DNA from: Actinomycetota bacterium
GTDB taxonomy: Bacteria > Actinomycetota > Acidimicrobiia > Acidimicrobiales > JAJPHE01
Reading direction: 5' to 3'
NCBI GenBank assembly: GCA_027315345.1
Contig: DAHUYE010000016.1
Coordinates: 20,471 to 84,470, forward strand
Length of the DNA: 64,000 bases
Under the pieces are notes generated by a model that was given only the letters and a program-made list of their open reading frames with translations, was not told where the DNA came from and ran no database searches. This document shows positions 1 through 7,390 of the stretch, one piece after another. Each line of letters starts with the position of its first letter. Position 1 is the first letter of the stretch. A program made the translations under genes and the position numbers.

Positions 1-294
1 CACCAGGTCCAGACCGATGGTGCTCTCCGGGCTGCGCCAATGCGGATCGACCACGTACTCCAGGGCCCAGTTGCCCGAGCCCCGGCTCACCTGGGCGTAC
101 CCCACCGGGTGTTCGTGCTCGGCCTCCCAGGCCACCAGCCCGGCGAAGTCCCTCCGCCCCCCATGGACCAGGTCCAGCCACTGATGATCCCCGAGGGCGG
201 GATGGTGATCGTGGGCCTCGGCCACCTCCAGCAGCTCGGCCACGGCAGCGATGTCGACCTTGCCCATCTGTCGCTTGACCTCGAGGCGGTGCAC
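1..294 (-). CDS. GNAT acetyltransferase, partial (mycothiol synthase-like N-terminus)
   Basis: The gene runs off the left edge, so only about 98 N-terminal residues are present. They read as the first GNAT lobe: a helix with AELLEVAEAHDHHPALGDHQ, then GYAQVSRGSGNWALEYVVDPHWR, the usual beta4 strand leading into the acetyl-CoA loop. The order resembles the N-terminal half of MshD, which acetylates cysteinyl-glucosaminyl-inositol in mycothiol synthesis, but any GNAT is possible. The start is GTG at 294, with another GTG at 303. It is divergent from nth with about 42 bp between them. Confidence 0.6.
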   Translation of the reverse strand, partial: MHRLEVKRQMGKVDIAAVAELLEVAEAHDHHPALGDHQWLDLVHGGRRDFAGLVAWEAEHEHPVGYAQVSRGSGNWALEYVVDPHWRSPESTIGLDLV

Positions 295-336
295 GCTCGG
301 CACCGTACCGGCTGGGGTGGTGGTTACCCTGCCAGC

Positions 337-987
337 ATGGCCCGGCCCCGTTCGCCCCAGGGCCGCGCCCGGGAGACCCTGGCCCGCCTGGGCGGGGAGT
401 ACCCCGGCTCAGCCGCCGAGCTGTGCGCCCTCACCCACGACGGCCCGTTCCAGTTGCTGGTGGCCACCATCCTCTCGGCCCAGTGCACGGATGAGCGGGT
501 CAACATGGTCACCCCCGAGGTCTTCCGGCGCTGGCCCACGCCCGGCGACCTGGCCCGGGCCAACCCGGCCGAGGTCGAGGGCGTGATCAAGTCGACAGGG
601 TTCTTCCGCAGCAAGACCAAGGCCCTGGTCGGGATGGCCTCGGCGGTGGAGGCGGACTTCGGGGGCGAGGTGCCCCACGCCATCGAGGATCTGGTCACCC
701 TCCCGGGCGTGGGTCGCAAGACGGCCAACGTGGTGCGCTCGGTCGCCCTCGGCTTACCTGGCCTGCCCGTGGACACTCATGTGCTGCGTCTGTCCAAGCG
801 CCTGGGGCTCACCACTTTGACCGATCCGGTCAAGGTCGAACTGGAACTCAACCAGATGGTCCCCCCCCTCGAAAGGGGCTCCCTCAGCCTCCGGCTCATC
901 CTCCACGGCCGGAAGGTGTGCGTGGCCCGTAAACCCCGCTGCGCCGACTGCCTACTCAACGACTACTGCCCCCGGATCGGGTCTTAG
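337..987 (+). CDS. nth: endonuclease III (DNA glycosylase/AP lyase)
   Basis: Base-excision repair enzyme that removes oxidised pyrimidines and nicks the AP site. The 216-residue length is normal. The helix-hairpin-helix LPGVGRKTANVV (about 122-133) carries the catalytic Lys128, and the catalytic Asp is D146 in VDTHV. The C-terminal 4Fe-4S loop is complete: C195, C202, C205 and C211 in C-x6-C-x2-C-x5-C. I chose the ATG at 337, giving MARPRSPQGR; the upstream frame is only antisense to the GNAT gene. It converges on the VIT-family gene with 5 bp between stops. Confidence 0.96.
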   Translation: MARPRSPQGRARETLARLGGEYPGSAAELCALTHDGPFQLLVATILSAQCTDERVNMVTPEVFRRWPTPGDLARANPAEVEGVIKSTGFFRSKTKALVGMASAVEADFGGEVPHAIEDLVTLPGVGRKTANVVRSVALGLPGLPVDTHVLRLSKRLGLTTLTDPVKVELELNQMVPPLERGSLSLRLILHGRKVCVARKPRCADCLLNDYCPRIGS

Positions 988-992
988 GCCCC

Positions 993-1703
993 CTAAGCGG
1001 CGCCGGAGACGCCGACCAGGGCCCCGATCCCGTAGGTCACGGCGGCGGCCACCGCGGACACGAGGAGCTGGCGGGCCACTGTCTTGACCACCGAGCGACC
1101 GGTGAAGACGGCCAGGGCCACCCCGATCAGGATCGCCAGCGCGGCGGCCAGGATGATGGTGGCGATGATGGCGGCCAGGCCGTTGGTGAACAGCCACGGC
1201 AGCAGGGGGACGAAGCCCCCCACCGCGCAGGTGACCAGAGATGAACCCGCCGCCTGGATGGGCGAACCCAAGGAGGATGGATTGACCCCGAGCTCCTCCC
1301 GGGCGTGGGTTTCCAGGGCCATGTGGGGGTCGCGCATCATGAGGCCGGCCATCTCGAAGGCTGTCCCGGTGTCGAGCCCGCGGCCCTCGTAGATCTTGGC
1401 CAGTTCCTTCTGTTCCATGGCCGGGTTGCGGGCCAGCTCCAGCCGCTCGTTGTCGAGCTCGCGCTGGAGAAGCTCGGACTGGGCCCGCATGGAAACGAAC
1501 TCCCCCGCCGCCATGGAGAAGGCTCCCGCCACCAGCCCGGCCACGCCGGCCAGTCGCACGATGTGCCCGCCCGGAGCGGCCCCGGCTACCCCGAGGATCA
1601 GCGAGACGTTGGTGACCAGACCGTCGCTGATCCCGAACACGGCGGCCCGAGCCGCCCCCCCGGTTATGTCGCGATGGTGGTGGTCTTCATAGGACTGGGC
1701 CAC
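993..1703 (-). CDS. VIT1/CCC1 family (DUF125) membrane transporter
   Basis: Predicted Fe2+/Mn2+ transporter of the VIT1/CCC1 family, 236 residues. The N-terminus has the family signature GAARAAVFGISDGLVTNVSL followed by a glycine- and alanine-rich helix with GAFSMAAGEFVSMRAQSE. The middle cytoplasmic segment with MEQKELAKIYEGRG is the metal-binding domain region. Three further hydrophobic segments follow: VTCAVGGFVPLLPWLF, IIATIILAAALAILIGVAL and QLLVSAVAAAVTYGIGALVG. It stands alone; its start faces the AT-rich repeat element at 1755-1859. The substrate is inferred from the family. Confidence 0.9.
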   Translation of the reverse strand: MAQSYEDHHHRDITGGAARAAVFGISDGLVTNVSLILGVAGAAPGGHIVRLAGVAGLVAGAFSMAAGEFVSMRAQSELLQRELDNERLELARNPAMEQKELAKIYEGRGLDTGTAFEMAGLMMRDPHMALETHAREELGVNPSSLGSPIQAAGSSLVTCAVGGFVPLLPWLFTNGLAAIIATIILAAALAILIGVALAVFTGRSVVKTVARQLLVSAVAAAVTYGIGALVGVSGAA

Positions 1704-1754
1704 GGGCGGAACGCTACCGGCGTACCGGCCTATGCAGTTTGAACCGGCGCCCCC

Positions 1755-1859
1755 TTTTATATTTCAGAAGTGTTACGGAACGAATATATATTCACCACTA
1801 GTCGACAAAACACGAAATCCGGGGGTGTCTCTTCAAGTTGCATCCCTCATTCCGCGCCG
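1755..1859 (+). repeat. AT-rich intergenic element, copy 1 of an inverted pair
   Basis: A low-GC patch between the divergent VIT and rlmN genes. Aligned without gaps to the reverse complement of 41182-41286, the first 54 nt differ at only about 7 positions, sharing TATATTTCAGAA and TTACGGAACGAATAT and then AGTCGACAAA; similarity continues weakly to CATTC/TGCGCCG at the end. Read in one frame, both copies give FYISE-x-LRNEY-x-F-x-TSRQ and later PHSAP, with several differences at third codon positions. Both have a stop just upstream and no start codon, so this is either a coding relic or a non-coding element. Confidence 0.7.
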
Positions 1860-1937
1860 CTCTCCGCGTCCGAACCTGGGGCGCAGGCCACGATCAGTGG
1901 CCGCCGAGCCGGAGAGGGGGGCCGGTAGGATTGACCG

Positions 1938-3002
1938 GTGGCCCGATACGACCTGGGCCGGGAGGAGTTGGCCGAGCTCCTGGACGGTGAGCCCCGCTAC
2001 CGGGTCGACCAGGTGTGGGACGCCCTCTACCGCCAGCTGGTGTCTCCCGGTGAGCTGAGCTCGCTGCCGGCCAAGCTGCGGAGGCGGCTGGAGGCCGAGG
2101 AGGCCCTGTCGCCGGCGTTGAAGCCGGTGGCGGTCAGCCGGGCCGACCGGGGCAGCACCGTCAAGTGGCTCTGGGAGCTGGCCGACGGGGCCAGGGTGGA
2201 GACCGTGCTGATGGACTACGGGACCCGCTCGACGGTGTGCGTGTCGAGCCAGGCCGGCTGCGCCATGGGCTGCGGGTTCTGCGCCACCGGGCAGGCCGGC
2301 TTCACCCGCCACCTGAGCGTGGGCGAGATCGTGGAGCAGGTGGTGGCGGCCGGGGCGGCCCGGCGGGAGGCGGCCGACGGCCGGCCGCTGCGGCCCGGGA
2401 ACGTCGTGTTCATGGGGATGGGCGAGCCCATGGCCAACTACGCCCGGGTCTGGGCGGCGGTCGAGCGCCTGCATGGGGACCTGGGCATCTCGGCCCGCCA
2501 CATCACCATTTCCACCGTGGGGGTGGTGCCCGGCATCCGGCGCCTGGCCAAAGAGAGCCTCCCGGTCAACCTGGCCATCTCCCTCCACGCCGCCAACGAC
2601 GGGTTGAGAAACGAGCTGGTCCCGCTCAACCGGCGCTATGCGATAGCCGAGCTGATGGCGGCGGCCCGGGACTACCTGGGTTCGACCGGCCGGCGGGTGT
2701 CCTTCGAGTGGGCCCTCATAGCCGGGGTGAACGACCGGGCCCCGGACGCGGCCGAACTGGCCGATCTGGCCCTGCCCCTCGGCGCCCACGTCAACCTCAT
2801 CCCGCTCAATCCGACCCCGGGCTATCCGACCGTCGGTTCCAGCCCGGCGGCGGTGGCCGCCTTCCGGGACCGATTGGTGACCTTCGGGGTCAACGCCACC
2901 GTCCGGCGCAACCGGGGCACCCGGATCGACGCCGCCTGCGGCCAGCTGGCCGCCCGGGAGGCGGTCCCGGTTCCGGTCGAGCTCGGAGTTGGGGCACACT
3001 GA
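1938..3002 (+). CDS. rlmN: dual-specificity 23S rRNA (A2503-C2) / tRNA (A37) methyltransferase
   Basis: Radical-SAM RNA methyltransferase of 354 residues that methylates C2 of A2503 in 23S rRNA and, in characterised members, A37 of some tRNAs. The cluster motif is C108-AMG-C112-GF-C115. The other catalytic Cys lies in the C-terminal IDAACGQLA, and the SAM region shows VFMGMGEPMANY. The GTG at 1938 has an AGGA seven bases upstream. A small membrane-protein gene starts 5 bp after its stop. Confidence 0.96.
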   Translation: MARYDLGREELAELLDGEPRYRVDQVWDALYRQLVSPGELSSLPAKLRRRLEAEEALSPALKPVAVSRADRGSTVKWLWELADGARVETVLMDYGTRSTVCVSSQAGCAMGCGFCATGQAGFTRHLSVGEIVEQVVAAGAARREAADGRPLRPGNVVFMGMGEPMANYARVWAAVERLHGDLGISARHITISTVGVVPGIRRLAKESLPVNLAISLHAANDGLRNELVPLNRRYAIAELMAAARDYLGSTGRRVSFEWALIAGVNDRAPDAAELADLALPLGAHVNLIPLNPTPGYPTVGSSPAAVAAFRDRLVTFGVNATVRRNRGTRIDAACGQLAAREAVPVPVELGVGAH

Positions 3003-3007
3003 ATCGG

Positions 3008-3364
3008 ATGAGGAAGTCCCGCTGGATCAACAACACCCAGCCCCAGACCCTTCAGGTGGCCGTCATCCTCCTGTACCTCAACGCCGCCTTCACCCTGCTC
3101 GGCTTCGGGACCGGCGGCCTCCTGCCCCTGCGCCTGCTGCTGGTGGCAGCCGAGGTCGGGGGCGGCTACGGCGTGGCCAACGAACGCAAGTGGGGTTACG
3201 GAGTCGCCATCGTGGCCGCCGTGATCCCGTTGGTCCTGCTCGTCCAGCTGTCGGGCGGTGCCATCTTCGGCCAGCTGCTGTTGAGCCTGATGATCCAGGT
3301 GGCCCTGATCGCCCTGCTGCTCCACCCCCACAGTCGCTCCTACCAGCGCATCTGGTTCAAGTAG
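3008..3364 (+). CDS. small membrane protein, unknown function
   Basis: A 118-residue protein I cannot assign. It begins MRKSRWINNTQPQTLQ and then has about three hydrophobic helices: VAVILLYLNAAFTLLGF, a central segment around GVAIVAAVIPLVLLVQL, and LLLSLMIQVALIALLL. It ends with a basic tail SRSYQRIWFK, so the ends are probably cytoplasmic. It starts 5 bp after rlmN and is probably co-transcribed with it. Its hydrophobic pattern and codon use look like a real gene. Confidence 0.75.
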   Translation: MRKSRWINNTQPQTLQVAVILLYLNAAFTLLGFGTGGLLPLRLLLVAAEVGGGYGVANERKWGYGVAIVAAVIPLVLLVQLSGGAIFGQLLLSLMIQVALIALLLHPHSRSYQRIWFK

Positions 3365-3383
3365 CCGCCGGAGCGGGCGGGCC

Positions 3384-3611
3384 CTAATCCCCGGGGTCGG
3401 GCGGCTTGAGGTCCGGATAGAGGTGCTCGAGGGTGCCGGGCACGATCCGGGACGACTCGATGAAAACGTCCACATCGGCGGCTTTGAGGCGGATGACCCG
3501 GCCGAATTTGTAAGCCGGCACCAGACCCTCGTCGATGAAGCGATAGAGGGTGCGCAGGGTCACGCCCACCCGCTGGGCGGCGTCCCTGGTGCTCAGCCAC
3601 TCCGTTTCCAT
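3384..3611 (-). CDS. excisionase-type helix-turn-helix DNA-binding protein
   Basis: A 75-residue single-domain protein of the winged-HTH excisionase/MerR-like class (helix_turn_helix_17 type). The pattern is EWLSTRDAAQRVGVTLRTLYRFIDEG, then VPAYKFGRVIRLKAADVDVFI. It resembles small actinobacterial regulators such as BldC rather than a phage Xis next to an integrase, as no integrase lies nearby. Its stop faces the small membrane protein. It is 39 bp downstream of hemW, or its own unit. Confidence 0.85.
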   Translation of the reverse strand: METEWLSTRDAAQRVGVTLRTLYRFIDEGLVPAYKFGRVIRLKAADVDVFIESSRIVPGTLEHLYPDLKPPDPGD

Positions 3612-3650
3612 CGGCCGAGCGTAACCCCAGGGTCCCCGTGCCCGTCGGGG

Positions 3651-4730
3651 CTATCTGAGCCGGACGGCCACCTCATTGGCCAGGAGCCGGCCCCGGGGCG
3701 TGAGAACGGCTCGCCCGTTGGCGTCGTCCAGCTGGACCAGGCCCTCGTCCAGGAGGACGGGCAGATCGGCCAGGGCCTCGGCCGGGACGCCGGTGCGGGT
3801 GCGCAGGGCCAGGGTCAGGGCCTCGGTGGCCCGGGTGGGACCGTCCAGTTCCTCCCCGGCCGCCTCGGTGGAAAGGCCGGCCGTCACGGCACGGATGTAG
3901 CGCTCGGGAGTCCGCAGGTTCCACCAGCGCCGGCCCCGGCGGTGGGAGTGGGCGGCGGCCCCGAAGCCGAGGTAGTCGCCCTGGGACCAGTACAGGAGAT
4001 TGTGGCGGCACTCGTGTCCGGGCCGGGCGAAGTTGGAGATCTCATAGCAGTCCAGGCCGGCCGCCCCCAGGGCCTCGACGGCGGCCAGGTACATGTCGGC
4101 TTGGAGGTCGGGGTCCGGGTGGCGCTCGGGCTGGCCGGCCAGAGGGGTCCCCGGCTCCACCGTCAGGGCATAGGCACTGATGTGGGGCGGGCCCAGGTCG
4201 AGCAGCCCCCGCAGGGTCGCCTCCCAGGAGACCAGGGTCTCCCCGGCCACCCCGTAGATGAGGTCGAGGTTGAAAGACGCAAAACCGGCCCGCTGCACGG
4301 CGGCCACGGCCGGGGCCACGTTGGCCGGGGTATGGGTCCGGCCCAGTCCGGCCAGCACGGAGGGATCCAGGCTCTGGACCCCCATGCTGATACGGGTGAC
4401 GCCGCCCTGGCGGTAGGCGGCCATGAGGTCGTCATCGACGGTGTCGGGGTTGCACTCCACGGTCACCTCGGCCCCCGGGGCCAGGGGGATGAGGGCCAGG
4501 GCGGCCGTGAGGCCCTCGGCGGGGACCAGGGAAGGGGTGCCCCCGCCGAAGAAGACGCTGGTGGCCTCGACCAGGCGGCCTTCGGACACCGCCAGCCCGA
4601 TCTCGGTGGAGAGGGCGTGGAGGTAGGCGGCGGTCAATTCGCCCCGGTCGTCCCAGGTGGCGAAGGCGCAGTAGCCGCAGCGGGCGGCGCAGAAAGGTAT
4701 GTGGACGTAGACCCCGAAGGGGTCGTTCAG
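3651..4730 (-). CDS. hemW: HemW-like radical SAM protein (heme chaperone; CPO-III-like)
   Basis: Related to oxygen-independent coproporphyrinogen oxidase but of the HemW type, thought to deliver heme. The N-terminus reads FGVYVHIPFC, then the cluster motif C-AAR-C-GY-C. Later motifs are FFGGGTPS, TVECNPDT, GVQSLD and NLDLIYGVAGET. The frame has no ATG or GTG before the cysteine motif; the best start is a CTG at 4730 overlapping the bldD stop (CTGA), giving 359 residues. The next ATG, at 4637, would delete the cluster motif. The start codon is the uncertain part. Confidence 0.85.
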   Translation of the reverse strand: MNDPFGVYVHIPFCAARCGYCAFATWDDRGELTAAYLHALSTEIGLAVSEGRLVEATSVFFGGGTPSLVPAEGLTAALALIPLAPGAEVTVECNPDTVDDDLMAAYRQGGVTRISMGVQSLDPSVLAGLGRTHTPANVAPAVAAVQRAGFASFNLDLIYGVAGETLVSWEATLRGLLDLGPPHISAYALTVEPGTPLAGQPERHPDPDLQADMYLAAVEALGAAGLDCYEISNFARPGHECRHNLLYWSQGDYLGFGAAAHSHRRGRRWWNLRTPERYIRAVTAGLSTEAAGEELDGPTRATEALTLALRTRTGVPAEALADLPVLLDEGLVQLDDANGRAVLTPRGRLLANEVAVRLR

Positions 4731-5296
4731 CGGTGGAGGCAGAGGCCCAGGTCGTCCAGGCGCTCGCGCATGGCCACGGCCGAGAGGTCGAAGAGGCGGG
4801 CCACGGCCTGGATGTCCTCGGCCCGGATGGTGAGCACCCGGCCGTTGAAGTCCTGGCGCTGGACCTGGATGGAGGCCAGGTAGCGGCGCAGCAGCTCGCG
4901 CTCGGGGCCCTCGATGACCTCGAGGCGGGACAGGTCGATGACGACCTTCCCATCCAGGGCGCCGGGGGCGCCGGCGGCACCCGCTGCGACGAACTGGGCC
5001 CGGGCGGCCGGCTCGTCCATGGTCAGATCGATGAGGCCGGGGCCCCAGCCCGGCGCCGGGGTCGGCTTGGGCAGGAGCTGGTCGACGGGGACGTTGTAGA
5101 TGGCGGCGAGCCGCTGGAGGCGGGGCACGGAGATGGACCGCTCACCGCGTTCGTAGGCGCCCAGGACGGAGGCTTTGAACTCCTTGTCGGAGCGGGCCTC
5201 GACGGCCTGGAGGGACAGGCCCTTCTGTTTCCTCACGTCACGGAGTCGCTCGCCCACTAGGCGGGCGTATCCCGGGTCGTCCCACTCTTCCGTCAT
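4727..5296 (-). CDS. bldD: BldD-type transcriptional regulator with c-di-GMP signature
   Basis: A 189-residue XRE-family protein. Residues 11-75 are the HTH: LVGERLRDVRKQKGLSLQAV, then VLGAYERGERSISVPRL and IYNVPVDQLLP. After a linker the C-terminal domain starts near 115 with KVVIDLSRL, as in Streptomyces BldD. The BldD c-di-GMP motif RxD-x8-RxxD is present exactly, as R147-Q-D149 and R158-A-E-D161. In Streptomyces, c-di-GMP-driven dimerisation of BldD represses developmental genes. Here it overlaps hemW by 4 bp. Targets in this organism are unknown. Confidence 0.85.
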   Translation of the reverse strand: MTEEWDDPGYARLVGERLRDVRKQKGLSLQAVEARSDKEFKASVLGAYERGERSISVPRLQRLAAIYNVPVDQLLPKPTPAPGWGPGLIDLTMDEPAARAQFVAAGAAGAPGALDGKVVIDLSRLEVIEGPERELLRRYLASIQVQRQDFNGRVLTIRAEDIQAVARLFDLSAVAMRERLDDLGLCLHR

Positions 5297-5406
5297 TCGG
5301 AAACCTTACCACGCTTAGTGCCAATTACCAGGGACCAAACCTGCTGTTTCCGGGCCGTTTCCCTGCCCATATGTCCGGGAAGGTTCGATCTGCCACTGAG
5401 AGTGTT

Positions 5407-6219
5407 CTAACTTAAGAGGCCGGCCCGGGCCAGGCCGAGCACGGTGGCGGCGGCCACGGCGGCCGTTTCGGTGCGCAAAACGGTAGGCCCCAGGCCCACC
5501 CGGACCAGGCCGGCCGGGAGCTCCCCGTCCGCCCATCCCCCTTCGGGCCCGATCAGGATCCGGGGCTGGGCCAGGCCGGGCCCATGGGGGGCCCCCGGCT
5601 CAGCGGCGGCCCAGCCCGGCGCCCAGCCCGGCGCCCAGCCCGGCGCCCAGCCCGGCGCCCAGCCTGCCGCCCCTCGGGCGGCCGAGGGCGGGACCACGCC
5701 CGACGCCGCCTCCCCGGCCGACGCCGGCGGCTGGAGCAGCTGGGCCACGGTGAGAGGTCCGGCCAGGCTGGGTAGCCGGGTGAGGCGGGCCTGCATGGCC
5801 GCCTGGCGGATGATCCGGCGGAGCCGGGCCGTGCCCCGGGAGGCCCGGTCCCCGTCCCAGCGGACCACGGAGCGGGCGGCGTCCAGGACGATGATCTCAT
5901 CGACGCCCAGCTCGGTCACCTTCTGTACGGCCCAGTCGCCCCGATCGCCCTTGGGCAGGGCGATGGCCAGGCCCAGGGCCGGCTGGGGGGCCGGGTCAAC
6001 CGAGATCGGCCCCTCGGCCTCCACCCCGGACGGGGTCAGACGGCCCAGGCGCCAGGCCCCGGCCCCGTCGGAGAGGCCCACCGCCTCCCCGGGCCGGAGG
6101 CGCAGGACGCGGGTGAGGTGGTGGGAGTCGTCTTCGTCGAGTTCGGGGGCGTCCAGGTCGGCCACGAAGACGTGGGCCGGGGCCGAGCGCAGCTCGGGAT
6201 GGGGACCGGAGCTGCTCAC
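5407..6219 (-). CDS. rsmE: 16S rRNA m3U1498 methyltransferase with a repeat-rich insertion
   Basis: SPOUT-fold methyltransferase acting on U1498 of 16S rRNA, 270 residues. The N-terminal PUA-like part has HHLTRVLRLRPGEAV. The knot motifs are ALPKGDRGDWAVQKVTELGV, ILIGPEGGW (221-229) and LRTETAA (248-254). Unusually, residues about 165-219 form a Pro/Ala/Gly insertion just before the IGPEGG strand, including four GWAP units and a fifth GWA at 186-203. It starts 4 bp after dnaJ, so it is the third gene of the hrcA operon. The insertion should sit on a loop and need not abolish activity. Confidence 0.93.
   Translation of the reverse strand: MSSSGPHPELRSAPAHVFVADLDAPELDEDDSHHLTRVLRLRPGEAVGLSDGAGAWRLGRLTPSGVEAEGPISVDPAPQPALGLAIALPKGDRGDWAVQKVTELGVDEIIVLDAARSVVRWDGDRASRGTARLRRIIRQAAMQARLTRLPSLAGPLTVAQLLQPPASAGEAASGVVPPSAARGAAGWAPGWAPGWAPGWAPGWAAAEPGAPHGPGLAQPRILIGPEGGWADGELPAGLVRVGLGPTVLRTETAAVAAATVLGLARAGLLS
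5612..5662. repeat. 12-bp tandem repeat inside rsmE
   Basis: The unit CAGCCCGGCGCC occurs at 5612, 5624, 5636 and 5648 without change, followed by a diverged unit at 5660. The length is a multiple of three, so the frame is kept, and on the minus strand it encodes GWAP repeats. Exact identity between units points to recent slippage. Confidence 0.95.
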
Positions 6220-6223
6220 CGGC

Positions 6224-7390
6224 TCAGCGGAAGGCCGAGCGGATCCGGGCCCTTATCCCCCCGGAGTCGGGCGGGTTGACCTCCTCGCCCCGCTCGGCGG
6301 CGAACTGACGCAGCAGCTCCTCCTCCGCCTTCGACAGCCCGTTGGGCACGTCCACGACCACCGGCACCAGCAGGTCGCCCCGGCCCCGGCCGTCGGTGCG
6401 GGGCACCCCCCGGCCCCTGAGCTTGAAGACGCGTCCGCTCTGGGTGCCCGGCGGCACCTCCAGCTCCTCGTCCCCGTCCAGGGTCTGGAAGGGCATCCGG
6501 ACCCCGAGGGCGGCCTGGGCCATGGAGACGTGGACGGTCTGGATGAGGTCGTAGCCCTCCCGCTGGAACCGCTCATGGGGCGAGACCATGAGATGCACGT
6601 ACAGATCCCCGGGCGGACCGTTGCGAGGCCCGACCGGCCCCCGACCGGTGAGGCGCAGGGTCACCCCGTGGTCCACGCCGGCGGGCACGTCCACCTGCCA
6701 GGTGCGGGTCTCGCTGCGCCGGCCGTCCCCGCCGCAGTCGACACAGGGGCTGCGGACCTCTTCGCCCAAACCACCGCAGCGCTGGCAGGGGGCGGCGGTC
6801 ACGACCTGGCCCAGGATGGACTGGCGCACCCGGCGGACCTCCCCGGCCCCGTCGCAGGCCGAGCAGCGGGTGGGCGTCGATCCGGGCCGGGCCCCGCTGC
6901 CCGAGCAGGTGGTGCAGACCACGGCGGTGCGGACGGAGACCTCCTTCTGGGCCCCGAAGACGGCTTCCTCGAAGCTCAGCTGCAGGGCCACCTCGGCATC
7001 CGCCCCCCGGGGATGGGGCGAAGGCCGCCGCCCCGCCCCCCCGAAACCTCCGCCTCCGGCGCCGCCGAAGAAGGCATCGAAGATGTCGTTGAGCCCCCCG
7101 CCCCCGAAGAAGGCGTTGGGGTCCATACCCCCCGGCCCGGCTCCACCGGCCCGGGCCCCGTCGGGGCCGAACATGTCGTAGCGGCGCCGGCGCTCGGGGT
7201 CGCGCAGGGTCTCGTAGGCCACCGTGACCGCCTTGAAGCGCTCCTCGGCCTCGGCGTTGGGCGTGGACCCGTGGGTGTCGGGGTGGAGCTGGCGGGCCAG
7301 GCTGCGGTAGGCCCGCTTGATCTCGTCCTCGGAGGCGTTGCGGCTGACCCCGAGCAGCCCGTAGTAGTCGTCAGAGGCGGCCGGGCTCAT
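6224..7390 (-). CDS. dnaJ: chaperone DnaJ
   Basis: A 388-residue class I Hsp40 that stimulates DnaK. The J domain is residues 7-72 with HPDTHG. A Gly/Phe-rich linker follows, then four zinc-finger repeats CTTCSGSG, CSACDGAG, CQRCGGLG and CVDCGGDG, then the substrate-binding C-terminal domains. The start ATG at 7390 overlaps the hrcA stop by 4 bp (ATGA); upstream codons in this frame belong to hrcA. dnaK and grpE are not in the window, so this is the HrcA-linked DnaJ2 type of actinobacteria. Confidence 0.96.
   Translation of the reverse strand: MSPAASDDYYGLLGVSRNASEDEIKRAYRSLARQLHPDTHGSTPNAEAEERFKAVTVAYETLRDPERRRRYDMFGPDGARAGGAGPGGMDPNAFFGGGGLNDIFDAFFGGAGGGGFGGAGRRPSPHPRGADAEVALQLSFEEAVFGAQKEVSVRTAVVCTTCSGSGARPGSTPTRCSACDGAGEVRRVRQSILGQVVTAAPCQRCGGLGEEVRSPCVDCGGDGRRSETRTWQVDVPAGVDHGVTLRLTGRGPVGPRNGPPGDLYVHLMVSPHERFQREGYDLIQTVHVSMAQAALGVRMPFQTLDGDEELEVPPGTQSGRVFKLRGRGVPRTDGRGRGDLLVPVVVDVPNGLSKAEEELLRQFAAERGEEVNPPDSGGIRARIRSAFR

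Noticed and set aside
3384..3611. Phage excisionase
   Set aside because: No integrase or att sites nearby; the gene sits in a housekeeping block, so a chromosomal BldC-like regulator is more likely.
3423..4883. Very long open frame opposite hemW and bldD; similar ones at 5444-7456, 7561-8480, 11109-12947 and 34243-36645
   Set aside because: In DNA this GC-rich the antisense frames stay open. These have His/Gly/Arg-biased composition and no domains, while the opposite strand holds complete conserved genes.
5297..5406. BldD autoregulatory box upstream of bldD
   Set aside because: No clear TNAC-N5-GTNA palindrome could be found in the 110-bp gap.
5612..5662. Possible CRISPR-like or regulatory repeat array
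   Set aside because: The units are 12 bp, contiguous and in frame inside rsmE, with no spacers. No CRISPR array was seen in the window.
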